NCBI GenBank assembly: GCA_014338405.1
Contig: JTDE01000141.1
Span: 85,094 to 149,093, forward strand
Direction: 5' to 3'
From: Paragonimus skrjabini miyazakii
Lineage: Eukaryota > Platyhelminthes > Trematoda > Plagiorchiida > Troglotrematidae
Length of the DNA stretch: 64,000 nucleotides
Part shown: one piece after another, positions 48,386 to 61,048 of the stretch
How the letters are laid out: each line of letters opens with the position of its first letter
How positions within the stretch are numbered: position 1 is the first letter of the stretch
Program-made: the position numbers and the translations under genes
Notes under the pieces: generated by a model
Seen by the model: the letters and a program-made list of their open reading frames with translations, nothing else
What the model was told of the DNA's origin: nothing
The model's database searches: none

Positions 48386-51300
48386 GTGCGACCCAAAATG
48401 CAGTTGAGTCCGATTAATCGAAACCTCCTAATGATTATGATAATGGAACAGATACTTAAACAGACGACTCAATTTTCATGGGATTTGGTGTCGTGTTGAC
48501 TGCATTTTGTTTTACTTATGAGGTTGACAGTTATTTTGATTGTTGTTAATCTATTTTGAAACAAAGAGCCGCTAGTGTTCAGTCTTGAGGCAGCCAGATG
48601 AGTCAAACTCAAATTCGTTGGTTTCCACCCCTTAATCAATTCAGTCCTGACGGTTTGTTTCCAGAAGCCTAAAATGCTGTGAGAACACAGATCCTTTCTC
48701 CGAATGACGTTCAGTGAGTCGAGTGAAATGTTTTGAAGATACGAATTCAATATTGGACGCTACGGCAGCAAGAGGTGACAGACAACCAAACAGTTCATTT
48801 ATATATATATGCATTATTGAAGGTTTAATGAATTATGAACATAGAAGCTGTTATCAACCAAATTGGCTACATTGATTGAAATATGTAGGCTTGTCATCAC
48901 ACCACAATTAGGGTTGCCAAAATCTCACAAAGATGTTCAGCTTAGACCAGAATTGTCCATGATCAGTCTTACATTGCATGAACTTGCTCAGTTTTTGATG
49001 GAGTTAATACATTGAAAGGGTGAACGTCTGCGGCTGCAGATAAGAATTAGGTTGTGAAAATGCCTCTTGCTTTTATTGCGTAGATCAAGATGATACTGTG
49101 TTTGACTTTGTTCACTAATGTATGAAGAACAACGTGATAAACAACACTGGTCTTTATTACTTTCTGTAGGTCCCACAGTTTCGCCCTACGAATTCTCAGT
49201 ATGGACGTCGTAAGCCGCCTAACTTACGTACTCAGTACCTTTATTCGTAGATAGATTACATGTGCAATTTCACGGAGTTTCCATTGAAAGCCCAAAAAAT
49301 GTGCTACCTAACATTAGAGAGGGCCGTCTTTGAAAAAATGGAAGGCCAAAACCTGGAAGGTTAAAATATACGATATACATTACAGTTACACAAGCCCTAA
49401 TCCAGAATCTCAATTGTGATAAAAGTAGTTGGGCAGAAAAATGCCCTACACAGAGTGGACACTTAAATAATTCAAAAGATCGCATCCATGTGTAAGGTTA
49501 AGCAGATAAGTAAACGGCTATGTGGTTAACAGAAAACCCCATTTTGGACGAACTTTCATCTCAACGGCACTGTCCCGATCTGTTTTAAACGTAGCCCTAT
49601 CTAATAATTACTTTATATCCTTCCAAAACGTTCGCCACCATAAGCATAGGGACTTATAACGCCGCGGTTGTTTGCTGTATTAAATAACCACGCTAAGCTC
49701 TAGTTGCCAAGTTTAGCCAATTATCTACGGTGCATGGTTTCCACCTATACTTGATCGAATGTAGTTGCACCTGTAGATGAACCGCAGAAAATGTATAGAT
49801 TCAGGACAAAGCAACCCGAGAACTAGGATGAAGTGAATCCCAGAAACAGCAGTCTTTATAAATTTATTACACCCAGTCGTCCAACAGCGAAGTAAATTGT
49901 GAATGTTTCTGAGGAGGTCGAGAGTTACACAATGAAACTGGCAATGCTTCGATGATTTTGTCTTCCCGGTCTGCAGATTTACAACAGTTCTGTTTTCCTG
50001 TCCAGTTCATACAAATTCACAGCTGACCATTTGCTTGCCCTTCACGCGAACCGCGACAAACATTCACTGTCTTCACATTATTCTCACCACCAGTTTCATT
50101 CTCTCCGTCCCTCAATACTTCTATTTCTTACTCATAACTTGTTTATTTTATGTCAACGGACAAGTTGCCTTCAGCCTTAATCATCAACACATCGTTTGAC
50201 ATATTTGCTTTATTCAACAGGGTAACTATTCGTGATCGTTGTACGTTAACTGTAGTTGATTCGTGGTAATTACAGGCAGCATGCAAAAGGAATTTTCTGT
50301 ACTTCAATAGTGACGTCTATCCCAGTGGATCAGTTTCGGTATACCACGAGTCACACGTATGTTGATGTGTTTTACAATATAAGGCTGGAGTAAATTACCG
50401 GGAAGTGCAGAATATTAACTTGAGCAAAGGTGCTTTGCTTCAGAGCTTCAAAGCTTGTACATACTTGCGTTCGGCTAGATAACGAAACACGACAGTCGTG
50501 CTCATTAAAAACAAATACTATAGCTCCTTACTGAGATCACGTGAAATACAATAAAACTTGTTGCTTCTGCATCATGTTTCGATGACAAAATTGTTCTACG
50601 CTGTTTACGTTATACTTGACAATATTCATGAACTAGGATAATGGACTAGACATCACACGTTGAATAATTACAGAACAGTAATCAAAAGCCTGTATATGTA
50701 TTGGTGGTAAATCATATCCTTTTGTAAGATTAAAATTTCCTTTGTGACTGTTAACCGTTCGGCTTTTAGTATTGTGTAACACAATAGTGGCACGGCAATA
50801 TATCGTGGACCTAGTCGTGTTTGTTTGTAACGTTTCAGGTCAAAGTGTAAAGTATCCTTTTTAACTCATTTCATTCTTCCAGTTTCTCACGGAAATCAAA
50901 CCTCCCCCACCAACAGTTTGCATTAAAGGATGCTATAGCGAATCGCTCTTTTTTCTTGACTGATCTTGATTTCGAATTTGTGAAGAATGCCAAAATGTGT
51001 TCGATAAAATCACGTACGTTTGAGTACACGTCAACTAAACTAACAAATATTTGGTAGACATGCACCATATTTACTTATTGGGTTGTCTACACCTCATGGT
51101 AAACTGAGTGCATGTCGTGAGGATAAACGGGGATGTAGTAAAATTATTTTTTTGCTCTCACATCCGGTGAGTTCGTTCTAGTTACTACGGTTATTCCTAC
51201 GTGGCCGATATATTAGATGTGACAAAATTGGGATTTACTCGATCATACCCAGCAAGATAGAACAAAACTGCTGAAACCTCAACATTAACTGAATCTCTTG

Positions 51301-52134
51301 GTTAGTAGGCGGCAATCACTGGACATTGAGCTAAGCACGATTCTGAGCATCCAACGAGAGTTCTTTGTAGAATCACCATTGTGAATGATTTAGTGCTCTC
51401 ATGTTTAGGTCACCAAGCTGGTATTTTGGTTATCTTGGTCTTTAAAACGATTCCGCTGATGAGAGGCTGAGCTCGACTTCTCATTTAATTGTTCTATTGT
51501 TCCACTCAGTATATTTTGTTATTTGTACTTGTTTCTCGATAACTGCTTCTGTTTTTTTACTGGGACGTTCAGTACGGTGTCAGGTGAACATATGCTTCTT
51601 CTTTCCTTGGTGTACCACCTTCCTATGATTCCTATTAACTTGGTACACAGTACGTAACGTATGTACTGTCATAGCAGCGCTCTGTGAAATCTATTAACAA
51701 TAGATCATTAAATAACTCTTGCTCGTCACATTTTGGGTATATTCATTTTTACAAAATTCTACTTAGTGGACGTTGTATAGTACATGCCTTCCAGGACCGT
51801 TTTTTATAAGTCATTCATAAATTATCAGTTATACTTTAGATTCTATTAGATTTTACTACATTGTTTACTGTTATAAATGTATGAGTCCCATTGAAATGAC
51901 TACATAATTTGCAGTTGGATGTTACAATGATGCTTTGGATGTAATCAATCATAAAAAAATTATTCCACTATTCTGCCCATCTCTCACTGACTATTTACTC
52001 AGAGCACCATTTTTACCAAAAGTGAATTAATAGCTGGCTTTCAAAGTTCTCAACCTGAGTTAATTATTGGAATTGTCATTCAGCCAATACACAGCAAATA
52101 TGAGCAATGCAAATCCACTAATCTCATTATTATT
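48386..52134. other. Nothing recognised
   Basis: Minus-strand frames at 48.47-48.75 and 49.27-49.49 kb are not recognisable. Confidence 0.5.
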
Positions 52135-52407
52135 CTATTCCTCTATGACATGACAATTCGTTGCCAAGGAGATGCATCCACTCAAATATCTATAAGTTCT
52201 GAACTTTAGCTTGACAGTACTTTTAGAGTTTGAGGTCCACATCTCAGTAAAACCGTAGAAATGTGGGTTACAGTTTAGTAAACATGCTAAAAGTGATGGA
52301 TTCACCAAAATTTTTGGAAAACCTACCATATTAATCCCGAGGGATTTGGCATCACAAAAGATAACCGGAAGGGTTTTGATAAGAAAATAAACGTTAAAAT
52401 CGATCAC
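52135..52407 (-). pseudogene. Possible LINE endonuclease fragment
   Basis: A 90-codon minus-strand frame ends with CLLNCNPHFYGFTEMWTSNS followed by LKFRTYRYLSGC. It recalls the apurinic-type endonuclease segment of CR1/Jockey LINEs (L....PHI.GITETWL.....EL.L..Y.LFR). The usual catalytic Glu of TETW aligns with the E in TEMW. Only this one segment is recognisable, so the call is tentative. Confidence 0.35.
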
Positions 52408-52639
52408 TTGTTCTTCACAACAACCAGGGGAAAACTGTTGTCCTCAGTACAGAATTTGAAATTGATGTTATTGACGAACCGAACAGATGAGGACTGCCAA
52501 AATCTGCTAGATCGCACGGATGGTAAGGGCTAGCTAACGTGAAAGTTACGTTGCGGCTACAACTTGTTTAATTTTCTAAAACTCGCTGTTTGAAACAAAC
52601 CATATTGAAAAAAGCAGCAAGTATCAAAAGCCCTCTGTG

Positions 52640-52870
52640 AAAATCTCATACGGATAAGGAATGTTGCGTAGGAAACGCTTGATCCATGTGATATAGGATT
52701 TTATTTTTTCGATAAGGCTTATTGACACATTGTGTTCGAGGCTCACAAATTAACCTAAGTTTTGTTTTACGTCAACCCATATCCCGAAAGCAGATAAATT
52801 CCCTTCCAATAAACCATCCACACAGAGTACGTACAGGCTTTATGCCCTGCAACAAAGTGAGTCACCTGAA
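52640..52870 (-). pseudogene. Possible RT fragment
   Basis: On the minus strand SAFGIWVDVKQNLG, a stop, then FVSLEHNVSISLIEKIKSY and TWIKRFLRN echo the RT stretch A.GIFVDL.KAFDTV.H..L..KL.SYG....WI..FL.NR. The key Asp is present, but the FDTV core is not. It lies upstream of the endonuclease-like piece at 52407-52135, the reverse of normal order, so the two may not be one element. Confidence 0.25.
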
Positions 52871-55367
52871 CCTTGCTAGTAGGATTTGAAACGCACGTTG
52901 CGTATCTCTCACACACTTAACATTCACATGGAAAATAACACACTGACTGAAAATTAGCCTGTTATCCATACAATTTTTAAGGTCATCAGTTTGCTGTATA
53001 ATCATATTTCATTCGAATGTACATGGTATAAATCCATTTGATTTAGTTGAACTAAAAGTGCCGATGTGAGTTTCATGAACAAAACATTTGAATAGATTGG
53101 AAAAGCGTACAAAATAACTCTGAAGTTGCCTGTTTATGAGTAAAACATGACGGGGTGAGTGGACCCGTGACATATTTATTGCTGTGGCCACGTGTTCCCT
53201 ACAAACGTTATTGGCTAAAAAACGACTCTTCGTTTGTTTCACTCAAGATTTCTTTTACAATAATAACGCACTAATGCTTTCATGTTCTAACTAACACTCT
53301 TTGAGTAGATTTATATAGGTCACTTACACATCGCCCTGACAGGTAAGACGTGACATTATTGCAAAACACTGTTTTGGTTTCGTGGTAACTCCTCAAGTGA
53401 TCCAACAATTTATAAAATTGTAGATTGCGTCACCAATCAACCATATTAGGACTAACCGCAATAGAATTTTGATTGAATTCGCTATATATTATTACTACAA
53501 GTGAACTGAGCTGCTAAAACACAAATCCAGTCAGTATTTTGTTGTACACACATCGAGCTGTTTTGCCTCTTAAAACCCCCAAATTTCCGATAATGTTTTG
53601 ATAATACTTCATATGATGAGTTCATACAGTTATTATGGATGACAAAATATTTAATTTGTTCATTCGCGTACGCAATGTTGACTGTGGCTTAGGTATTCTA
53701 TCTTGGTCAGAAGGAAATAGTATAAATGGTCTATCGTGTGATGTAAGTATTTTGTGTTCGGTCTGAAGACCGGAAGACGTTCCATGCGTCCTACCTTACC
53801 TCTGCGTGCACATATATAGTGAATATTCCCGTTAGATAACTAAAACATCGTTAACCGATAATTAAGTTTAGCCAGCTGTATCAATTATAGCATTCACTAA
53901 ATGGCCATGACTGAAAAACTCACATGCAAGAAATTCCTATTTGAATCCTCGGTCTGGGTTGCATGGGTGTGAAGTGTAATACTCTGCTTTTGGATGAATC
54001 AGATGACTGTAGAGCGTCGACAAAGGTAATCTCAAGAATGCAGTGTAGTGAAGCCTGCTGTTTTTGCTTGTATGTCACATAGCGTATGGCACAAGATTCA
54101 CCTACAATGATTTGGTAACTATGTCAAATTATGGTATGGCGAAATGAACTTCCGACTACTCAACTATTCTTTTCTGACTTGTTCTGTTTGCATTGAGATA
54201 AACGTCATTGCCAGTGATTGGCTTCTGGAAAAGCATCACACTGATTGGTTGTTTCAAAACTCATGGTGTCCCTTGTGATTTTGAGACACGTGTGAAAAAC
54301 AAGTTTTCATCCACACGTCGGTAAAATTGCCGTTGAAATGTTCTCAGGTAATGCCACATTACGAAATAGACTCTATTCTCACATTTGTCAGCATTAGTGT
54401 TAATGAAGTTAGCCGACCAATTTTTAACAAAGAAATTTTGTACTCAAAAATATGGGATGATAACTCCTCATGAAGTAGTATTGAACACATTTGCTTTAGT
54501 GTTATTCTCTAGATATTTGCATTGTGTTGTGTCTGCTGAAATGCACACAGGATATGATTAATTGAGTAGCATTGTGGCAATGGAAAGTATGAATGGTACA
54601 CGCGATTTCAAGAAATAAACACTTTTGAAAATTTCAGGACTTCACCACGTAATCCATATTAAATTGAATAATAAGTTTGCAACTTGCACCACTATTCACA
54701 GCTTAGACTGTTCATAGTTCCAAATGTTAGCTGATCTGGCGATTATTAGTGTAAGACAAACACGTCACAATAAAAACGTTTGACGGCATTATGGTTGTAA
54801 TTTTTGTTGCTTTTGCTAATTCAGTAACAGTGTCAGTAACATTCCGGACGTCCCGCCAAATCCTACAGAAATTTGGAAAACATTCTAGATAAACAAAAAC
54901 TGACGAGTTGTTGTACTGTGTGATACACAACAATTAGTTACCAATCTCAATCAGTGTACTGTAGGGATATGTGGCAATTTTCAACCGGCAAAAACTGCCA
55001 CTATATGACATGCAACTAGTATGTAACCTCAAACGTGTCATTCAGATAGGCTTTCTTGAAAGTCATCCCGTTTAAAAAAATGAAGTACTATACCAAAATC
55101 AAGTTCATCCACATCTTGAAGACTTTCACCAACGATGAAAACAACAATCCGAAGTGAAAACTACATTTCAACATACACAAGTGAAAACGAAACATGGTGG
55201 TACATGAATGAACGATGAGTTAAATATCGTCATCATACTTCGCCAGTCAGTGAACAGGTTTATAGAAACTTGACGAGTGTCCAACATGCGCGGGGTTGGA
55301 ACCTGTCCAACGTGGTAGGATATTTTATAAAAGACGCTATAACTGTGAAATCGTGCAATAAATCATC
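52871..55367. other. Nothing recognised; contains the PLE 5' flank
   Basis: The last few hundred bases may include the untranslated 5' part of the PLE, but no boundary can be set without a second copy. Confidence 0.45.
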
Positions 55368-55955
55368 TTGTGTCAAAGCATTCACCTAAGCTTTGTAATC
55401 AGGCTTGTTGAGGCAAACATTGAAATCGAATTTTTGAATGATTGTGTACGAACTAGCACATATCCTAAATGTTATTGGATAACATTACGTAGAAGCCGTA
55501 TTCGTCCGGACGGGGTGTCACTGAAGCGTCACACTTGTAGTCAGTTAGACACTGTGAAGTCGAAGATCACACAGCTAGAGAGGAATATTGCTCAACGAAC
55601 ACACGTGCTTGATGATTTGCAAGAGGAGGAGCGTTTGTTGTTTGGTAGTTTTGTGAGTTCGGTTGCGGATAAACGAGCAGAGAGGAAACGACAAAAACTT
55701 ATCTGTACACTGGAAGATAAGAAACCGCATACGTCTTTCCCGACCCAACCTGAACGGTATGTCCATAACTCTTCTTCAGTTTCTCTGAATACTACGCAAC
55801 TAGAGGTTCTGTCATTAGGACCGAAATTTTGCATTCCACGTCGTTATTGTGATCAGTTAGAGCTGGAAGTTCAATTTGAGAATTTTTATTGTCAATCTAG
55901 TCAACTAGTTGCCACCTCGAAGGAAACACTAGAACAGTTCAAGGCTGTATTTTAA
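55368..55955 (+). pseudogene. PLE N-terminal region
   Basis: The frame opens in FLNDCVRTSTYPKCYW, has a predicted coiled stretch (LERNIAQRTHVLDDLQEEER), then NSSSVSLNTTQLEVLSLGPK and FCIPRRY...ELEVQFENFY. The last two are the hallmark PLE N-terminal motif N.S...L...E...L.LGPKFC.P and E.QFEN. It ends at a TAA created by a frameshift just before the RT part. The true start codon is not certain; upstream sequence up to 55260 lacks a clear one. Confidence 0.8.
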
Positions 55956-55986
55956 AGGGTCAGTAACTGGTAGACATCATGAAGCG

Positions 55987-57144
55987 TTGCGTGCACTTCG
56001 GGATCGGCAGGATGTACTATTAACACGACCGGACAAAGGAGCTGGAATAGTGTTGCTGGATAAATCAGATTATGTGAACAAAATGCAAGCAATTCTTGCA
56101 GATACTACTAAGTTTAACAAAATGACAAAAGAAAAGGATAAAACATTGGCAATAGAGACGCAGATAACCAGTAGCCTGAAACGATTGAAAGACCAAGAAG
56201 TCATAACGACTGCTCAACGTGAACTTATGATACCCACAGGTGCTATTATTCCTCGCCTCTATGGACTACCAAAGATTCATAAACCGAAATGCCCTCTGCG
56301 CCCTATTCTGGATATGAAAAATTCACCGTATCACGCCCTAGCACAATGGCTTGCCGAGATCTTGGAGCCAGTTCGAAGGAAAATTTGTGTACATAGTCTG
56401 CGAGATACCTTCGAATTCGTGAATACAGTTCGTGACATTCGCGTCAACAATAAAATAATGTGTTCTCTTGACGTAACTTCCTTGTTTATTAACGTGCCAC
56501 TTGTGAAAACAATAGATTACTTATGCAATTTTATTGAAACCGACAACATTCCGATCGGCTTGCCAACAGCAAATTTGAAGGAATTGCTTCTCAAATATAC
56601 CCACAACGTGCAGTTTATTTTTAATGGTGACATTTACAGACAAATTGATGAAGTGGCAATGGGGTCTCCATTAGGACCACTACTGGCATATATTTTTATG
56701 GGCAAGTTGGAACGAACGATGCTGAGCACTGTAATAAATCATATGGTTTTCTACAAGCGTTATGTTGATGATAAATTCGCTATCACGGATTCATCTGTCA
56801 ACATAGCTGATATTTTAAAGGACTCCAACTGCGCACATCCGCTGATAAGTTTCACCTCAGAATTGGAGTCATATGGGTCTTTCCATTACCTGGATGTTTC
56901 TTTGAGTAGAAGGACTGAGGGAAGTTTGCAACGTTCCGTTTATCGGAAGACTACTTGGTCGGGCCAGTACACTAACTTTTATAGTTTTACGCACTTAAAA
57001 TACAAACGCAACCTGGTCAAATGTTTGGCGGATAGAGCCAGAAACATCTGCTCAGCAGATGCTTTGGAACAGGAGTTACAGTTTGTGATTCATATTCTAC
57101 AACAGAATGGCTATCCCGACAATTTCGTGGTTAAACATATGTAA
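55987..57144 (+). pseudogene. PLE reverse transcriptase (catalytic core intact)
   Basis: A 385-codon open stretch. DKGAGIVLLDK at about residue 16 and LYGLPKIHKP at about 91 are PLE-specific. SLDVTSLFINVP (about 160) holds the first catalytic Asp, MGSPLGP is at about 225, and YVDD at 259-262 gives the other two Asp. The thumb region YKRNLVKCLADRARNIC is also PLE-like. The first codon listed is not a real start: the frame continues upstream as GRHHEALRALRDRQ and joins the N-terminal part across a frameshift. Read-through after TAA 57142-57144 continues in frame with RLPYKGDTLAESL. Confidence 0.9.
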
Positions 57145-57247
57145 GCATTTGAAGCATCAGCTAAGATTCAAGGAGTTGATAAGAAGCCCATGTTCATACG
57201 ACTGCCATACAAAGGAGATACGTTGGCTGAATCACTGACCCCTTCGA

Positions 57248-57782
57248 TTTACTAGTTCGCTTAAGAGAACGTTCAACGCAGCCCGACCGATTATCTCATT
57301 CACCAGTTCGCCACTGATTACTCTGAATCTGAAAGATAAAGTGCCGGTCCACAACTCATCTATGGTGATTTACTCGTTCGTTTGCGATTGTTCAGCAAAC
57401 TACGTGGGTCGTACGACTGGGCACTTATCTAGAAGAATCAGAGAACATCACCCAGCATGGATTGGGGATAGGTGAGAGAAAATCAATCACGAGTGCCGTT
57501 GCAGGTCATCTGGTAGAAAACGATCATCAGGTCAACATAGATCGATCGTTCACTGTTATCTACAGGGTCCCACTGAACAGGTCAAAACTTGTTCGACAGC
57601 GAATGTTGGCCACTGCCGAGGCCATCGCCATTCGATTACGTAATCCAACCTTGTGTGGACAGAAAAACTTTTTTCAATCACTTCAATTACCTTGTCCATT
57701 AGCTGACTCACCCGATCGATATGTGTGCGTTAACATCCAGTCGGCGTCCAAAAACACAAAATTGAGATGGTGTGGATTTTAG
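57248..57782 (+). pseudogene. PLE GIY-YIG endonuclease (frameshifted)
   Basis: After a frameshift the frame from 57248 reads FTSSLKRTFNAARPI, ITLNLKDKVPVHNSS and VIYSFVCDCSANYVGRTTGH, then RRIREHHPAWIG. This has the cysteine pair, Y.GRT and REH motifs of the PLE endonuclease, a GIY-YIG variant that nicks the target for priming. The frame hits TGA at 57473-57475. The C-terminal half continues in another frame from 57462 (ITSAVAGHLVENDHQVN to about 57782). Confidence 0.85.
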
Positions 57783-58374
57783 ACCAATACCAAGTTTCGC
57801 ATGTAACCGTTTTTAGTTTTATTTTCCTTTATAACTGTAACAGCCTGATCAGATTTTATCGAAAACATATGTTTGCTACACTCCGTGTTCTATCATTCAC
57901 CTCATAATAAAGGAAATGCCAAACAGTATATGTTCGCGTACAATATTAGCTTGGCGTGGAAAATTGAATGATACCAATCCAGCCCGCATTCCATAGATAT
58001 AATTAGAGGGGTATTGTTGACATTTGTCTGGACAGTCATTTTATGTAAGAACCTAAGCACGTGCAATGACTATTTCGCTTTTAAATATTAATGCAGATAG
58101 GCATATTGGATATGGATTTTAGTGTGAAAATTTGCTACATACGAATCAAACGGTGATATGTTTTGAATACAGACTAAACAAATATCTGTAGTAAACAGTC
58201 AAATGTCATTGTGAAATGATGTTTCCAAGGATGTCAATCAAACCATTTACTGATTTTTTGTCCACAAGTCTCAAGCCAACTTGCTAACAAAATTGAATGA
58301 GATGTAAATTAATGCGATGCAGTTGGTTTGAAAACAAACCAGTAGATGTAGGCAACTCTCTAAACTGTACGCAC

Positions 58375-58621
58375 CTTCTGCAGAAAGCAACCCATTTATT
58401 GCATCAGTCATTATATCTAACCGTTTTTCTGTGGTTGCAAAACGTGCAGGATAGAACGTCTGTCTAGCATTTCTCAAACCACTGGGAAGAAAATGGTGAA
58501 ATATATTTAGGGCTGAATTACTGTACTGGGATATCAACTCTGGGCCAACATACCACGTATTTCCCGTCACAACATCAATATACACCGATTCACGACACAG
58601 TACTAACTTTTGTGGCCTGGT
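58375..58621 (-). CDS. Internal exon of an unidentified protein-coding gene
   Basis: A 247-base exon runs from an acceptor (GTACTGCATTTCAG) to a donor (GCAGAAG, then GTGCGT), open across its full length. It reads TRPQKLVLCRESVYIDVVTG, NTWYVGPELISQYSN, FHHFLPSGLRNARQTFYP, then ARFATTEKRLDIMTDAINGL and LSAE, leaving one base. Composition is that of a globular conserved protein and not of a transposon. I do not recognise the family. No partner exon was identified with confidence. The gene lies on the same strand as the copine, upstream of it. Confidence 0.6.
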
Positions 58622-60660
58622 CTGAAATGCAGTACTATCAAGCTACTAACCAGAAGCTGCACTACCACACGTACTTGTAGTTAAGTAAGCCACATGAACA
58701 ATTGGGTGATCAGTAGCAGTATATTCACACTTTGCCGTAGTTTCCGCTTTTGCTAGGTGAGTTCAGCTGATTTACTGGATTAAGGAACTCAGAGCAATCT
58801 AGGTGGTGGAACTTGAAAGTCCTAAAACTGCACATAAATAATGTACGGGTAGGCATAACAGGAAGTGAACGACGTGTGATGCATCACAAGTTCTGAAGAG
58901 GAGCGCCCATTGGATTCAACCGGCCGAAAGCATCAAGTGTTCCTAAGGACTACGAAGACTGACTCAGCTGCTTCAAGACTACCGATACGACAATTGAGTA
59001 GCACGACCCAATACCTTTTCGGTCCGGCACCTTTACTCTCAACCTTTAGATTCCTATAGCTTCTCAAAGACATGATGTTTACTGTCGACCGGTACTGGTC
59101 GTCAAAGCGTTGAAATATGCTGGGAAATTGCCCGTTTTTTTTAAATTAGCTTTGGTTAAAGGAATGGGGTAGAAGGTGACTGTCGTTTAATGGACCGTGA
59201 CACATTATATGACAGGGACCGCGAATACTGATTTGTTTGACCAGCGTCCACGATCATGAAACTACTCGCTTGACTCCCTCAATGCAGAGATCGTGACCAA
59301 ATTTTTTATCCGCTAATGTGTTAATCGCGTTCTCCTTCGAACGCTCTTATGTTTGGTGTCGATTCAGCTCCGTCTTTACATCTGCGAAACAGAGGGAGCG
59401 TTTGAAACTGATGTCAGTAAACATACACCTAATTGGTATTGCGATATTTCAGCGCACTCGATGCCAAGCAAAACGGTGCAAGTAAGAAAAGCTGTTCCTT
59501 TCATTGTAAAAACCCTGCCGATCACAGAATTGAAATGTTGCCTACTTTGTTAGGTGAAGCCCACAACTCAAATGAGCTGAAAAAATATATAACCATTCTG
59601 GTCAACCAAGTGCACGGGCCATATATGTTTAAAAGCTGACCGACTTTCAGTAAATATTTGCGGAGGATTTGGACCTGAGCATTATGCACAAGTGCCGTCC
59701 ACGTGCATGTCCAAATCAAATGTTTAACGGGTGCGCTATTCATAGGCATATAACACACATGTAAAAAATGAGTTTATCCCGTAAATTATGTCAACCCTTT
59801 ATCTTATTCAGAAAAAATGTGTCGTTTATCCCTTCTCTTCCGCAAAATAAATTCATGGCGTAACTCGTGGCGCTCAGCTTATATGGACCTTACGGGTGGG
59901 CTGATGGTTCGAGACTGTCATGCTCAAGTACTTCCTAAGAATATGGCCGAATTGCATTAGATGTGTCTTTTCTTCGAATTGCGCATGAGATTGTATAAGA
60001 TTCTGCGGATAGTACTCCTTTACTTAATCTGTCTATTCAAATCCAGTCAAACAAGTTTTCAGTGCAGAATAGCATAACATTACAATTGTCACGTAATTTC
60101 AAATATATCCTGACATTAATATTCGTGTACAGCCTAAAAAAAGAAACAGAACTGGATAGCCAGCCTTCTTCTTACCAAAGACACAAGTTGTTTGAACAAT
60201 AAGAAGCGAAAGTTTTGAAAAAGAAATTTCATCACATAACAATTTAGCAAAACTTTGTCATTTAATGGAGCATAATGCATACATTCCCATCGGAAATCAG
60301 CAGCGAAGGTCTCGCTTGAGTGCATTTGTGCTGCGTGGCTTAAAGAGAACAACGTCTCAACTCTGATAGACAGCTCATTGAGTTACACAAGAGAACCTAC
60401 GTCGTTAGATGGCAATGCAATTACATAACACTGTCGGCACTGTCAGTAATCCCATAATGCAGACGTTAATCGTTTTCTTGGCATACAAAGACTTGCCGTG
60501 AGCCTATTTCCGTCTATTTTGAAAGATCATGGCTTTTTCAACCTGATCTTCAAAATTGGTGACTTTGTTCAAAGTTCACGGTCTTCTGGAAATTCACCCA
60601 TCATGCTGCCACTCTAGGCTTTTTGCCTGCAATCGAAAAGTTTGTTCATTGTGACTGCCA
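58622..60660. other. Nothing recognised; upstream intron of the unidentified gene
   Basis: Short frames near 59.35-59.76 kb on both strands are in mutual conflict and carry no motif. Confidence 0.45.
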
Positions 60661-61048
60661 TCATAACTTACAGAATAGGTTTCTCCCTCTACACTGCGTT
60701 ACTAATCTATCTGCAACCTCAGTAATGTCTACACTGGATGGTAGGAAAGGATGGTGAAATTTTCCGCAATTAATTATTGCTATTGATGACGTAGCAAACG
60801 CCGCTGATGTAATATTCAACTGTGAAATCAAGGACCTCATGTCAGGTAGACTTCTACCAGATATCAGCACCATTCGTGTGGACATTTGACAGAACCAGGA
60901 AGTCTATTCGTTCGGAACTAGCAGAGTGCCAGTCAATCTTATTCACGATTTTGTCGCCAATTGTTCTAGTGTTAAAAGGGTCATACGTGAAGAAAGTGGT
61001 TTCGCTCTTCACCTGCCAGCTGTGTCGGTTTCGTGCAAATGAACCCAA
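60661..61048 (-). other. Two short open frames, possibly a transposon ORF1 relic
   Basis: Consecutive minus-strand frames (61048-60854 and 60885-60661) read TRTIGDKIVNKIDWHSASS and RSLPDMRSLISQLNITSAAF, then SSIAIINCGKF and DITEVADRLVTQC. The second has a loose hydrolase-like (SGNH) rhythm known from some LINE ORF1 proteins, but no catalytic motif can be pointed to. Function not assigned. Confidence 0.15.

Larger units (their letters stand above)
55368..57782 (+). mobile_element. Near full-length Penelope-like element, broken
   Basis: About 2.4 kb covers a PLE protein from its N-terminal domain through RT, linker and GIY-YIG endonuclease. Four lesions interrupt it: a frameshift near 55940-55960, a TAA at 57142-57144, a frameshift near 57245-57254, and another near 57460-57475. 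The reading is otherwise continuous and the RT intact, so the insertion is younger than the other transposons here. It belongs to a different subfamily from the relics at 1.3 and 35.6 kb. I found no terminal repeats. Confidence 0.9.

Noticed and set aside
49165..49200. Minus-strand CTGAGAA...GGCGAAAC as a hammerhead
   Set aside because: The core does not fit CUGANGA and no stem II can form.
55280..55335. TTGACGAG...GGAACC upstream of the PLE as a hammerhead in the 5' end
   Set aside because: PLEs often carry hammerheads there, but the core bases and stem II do not fit.
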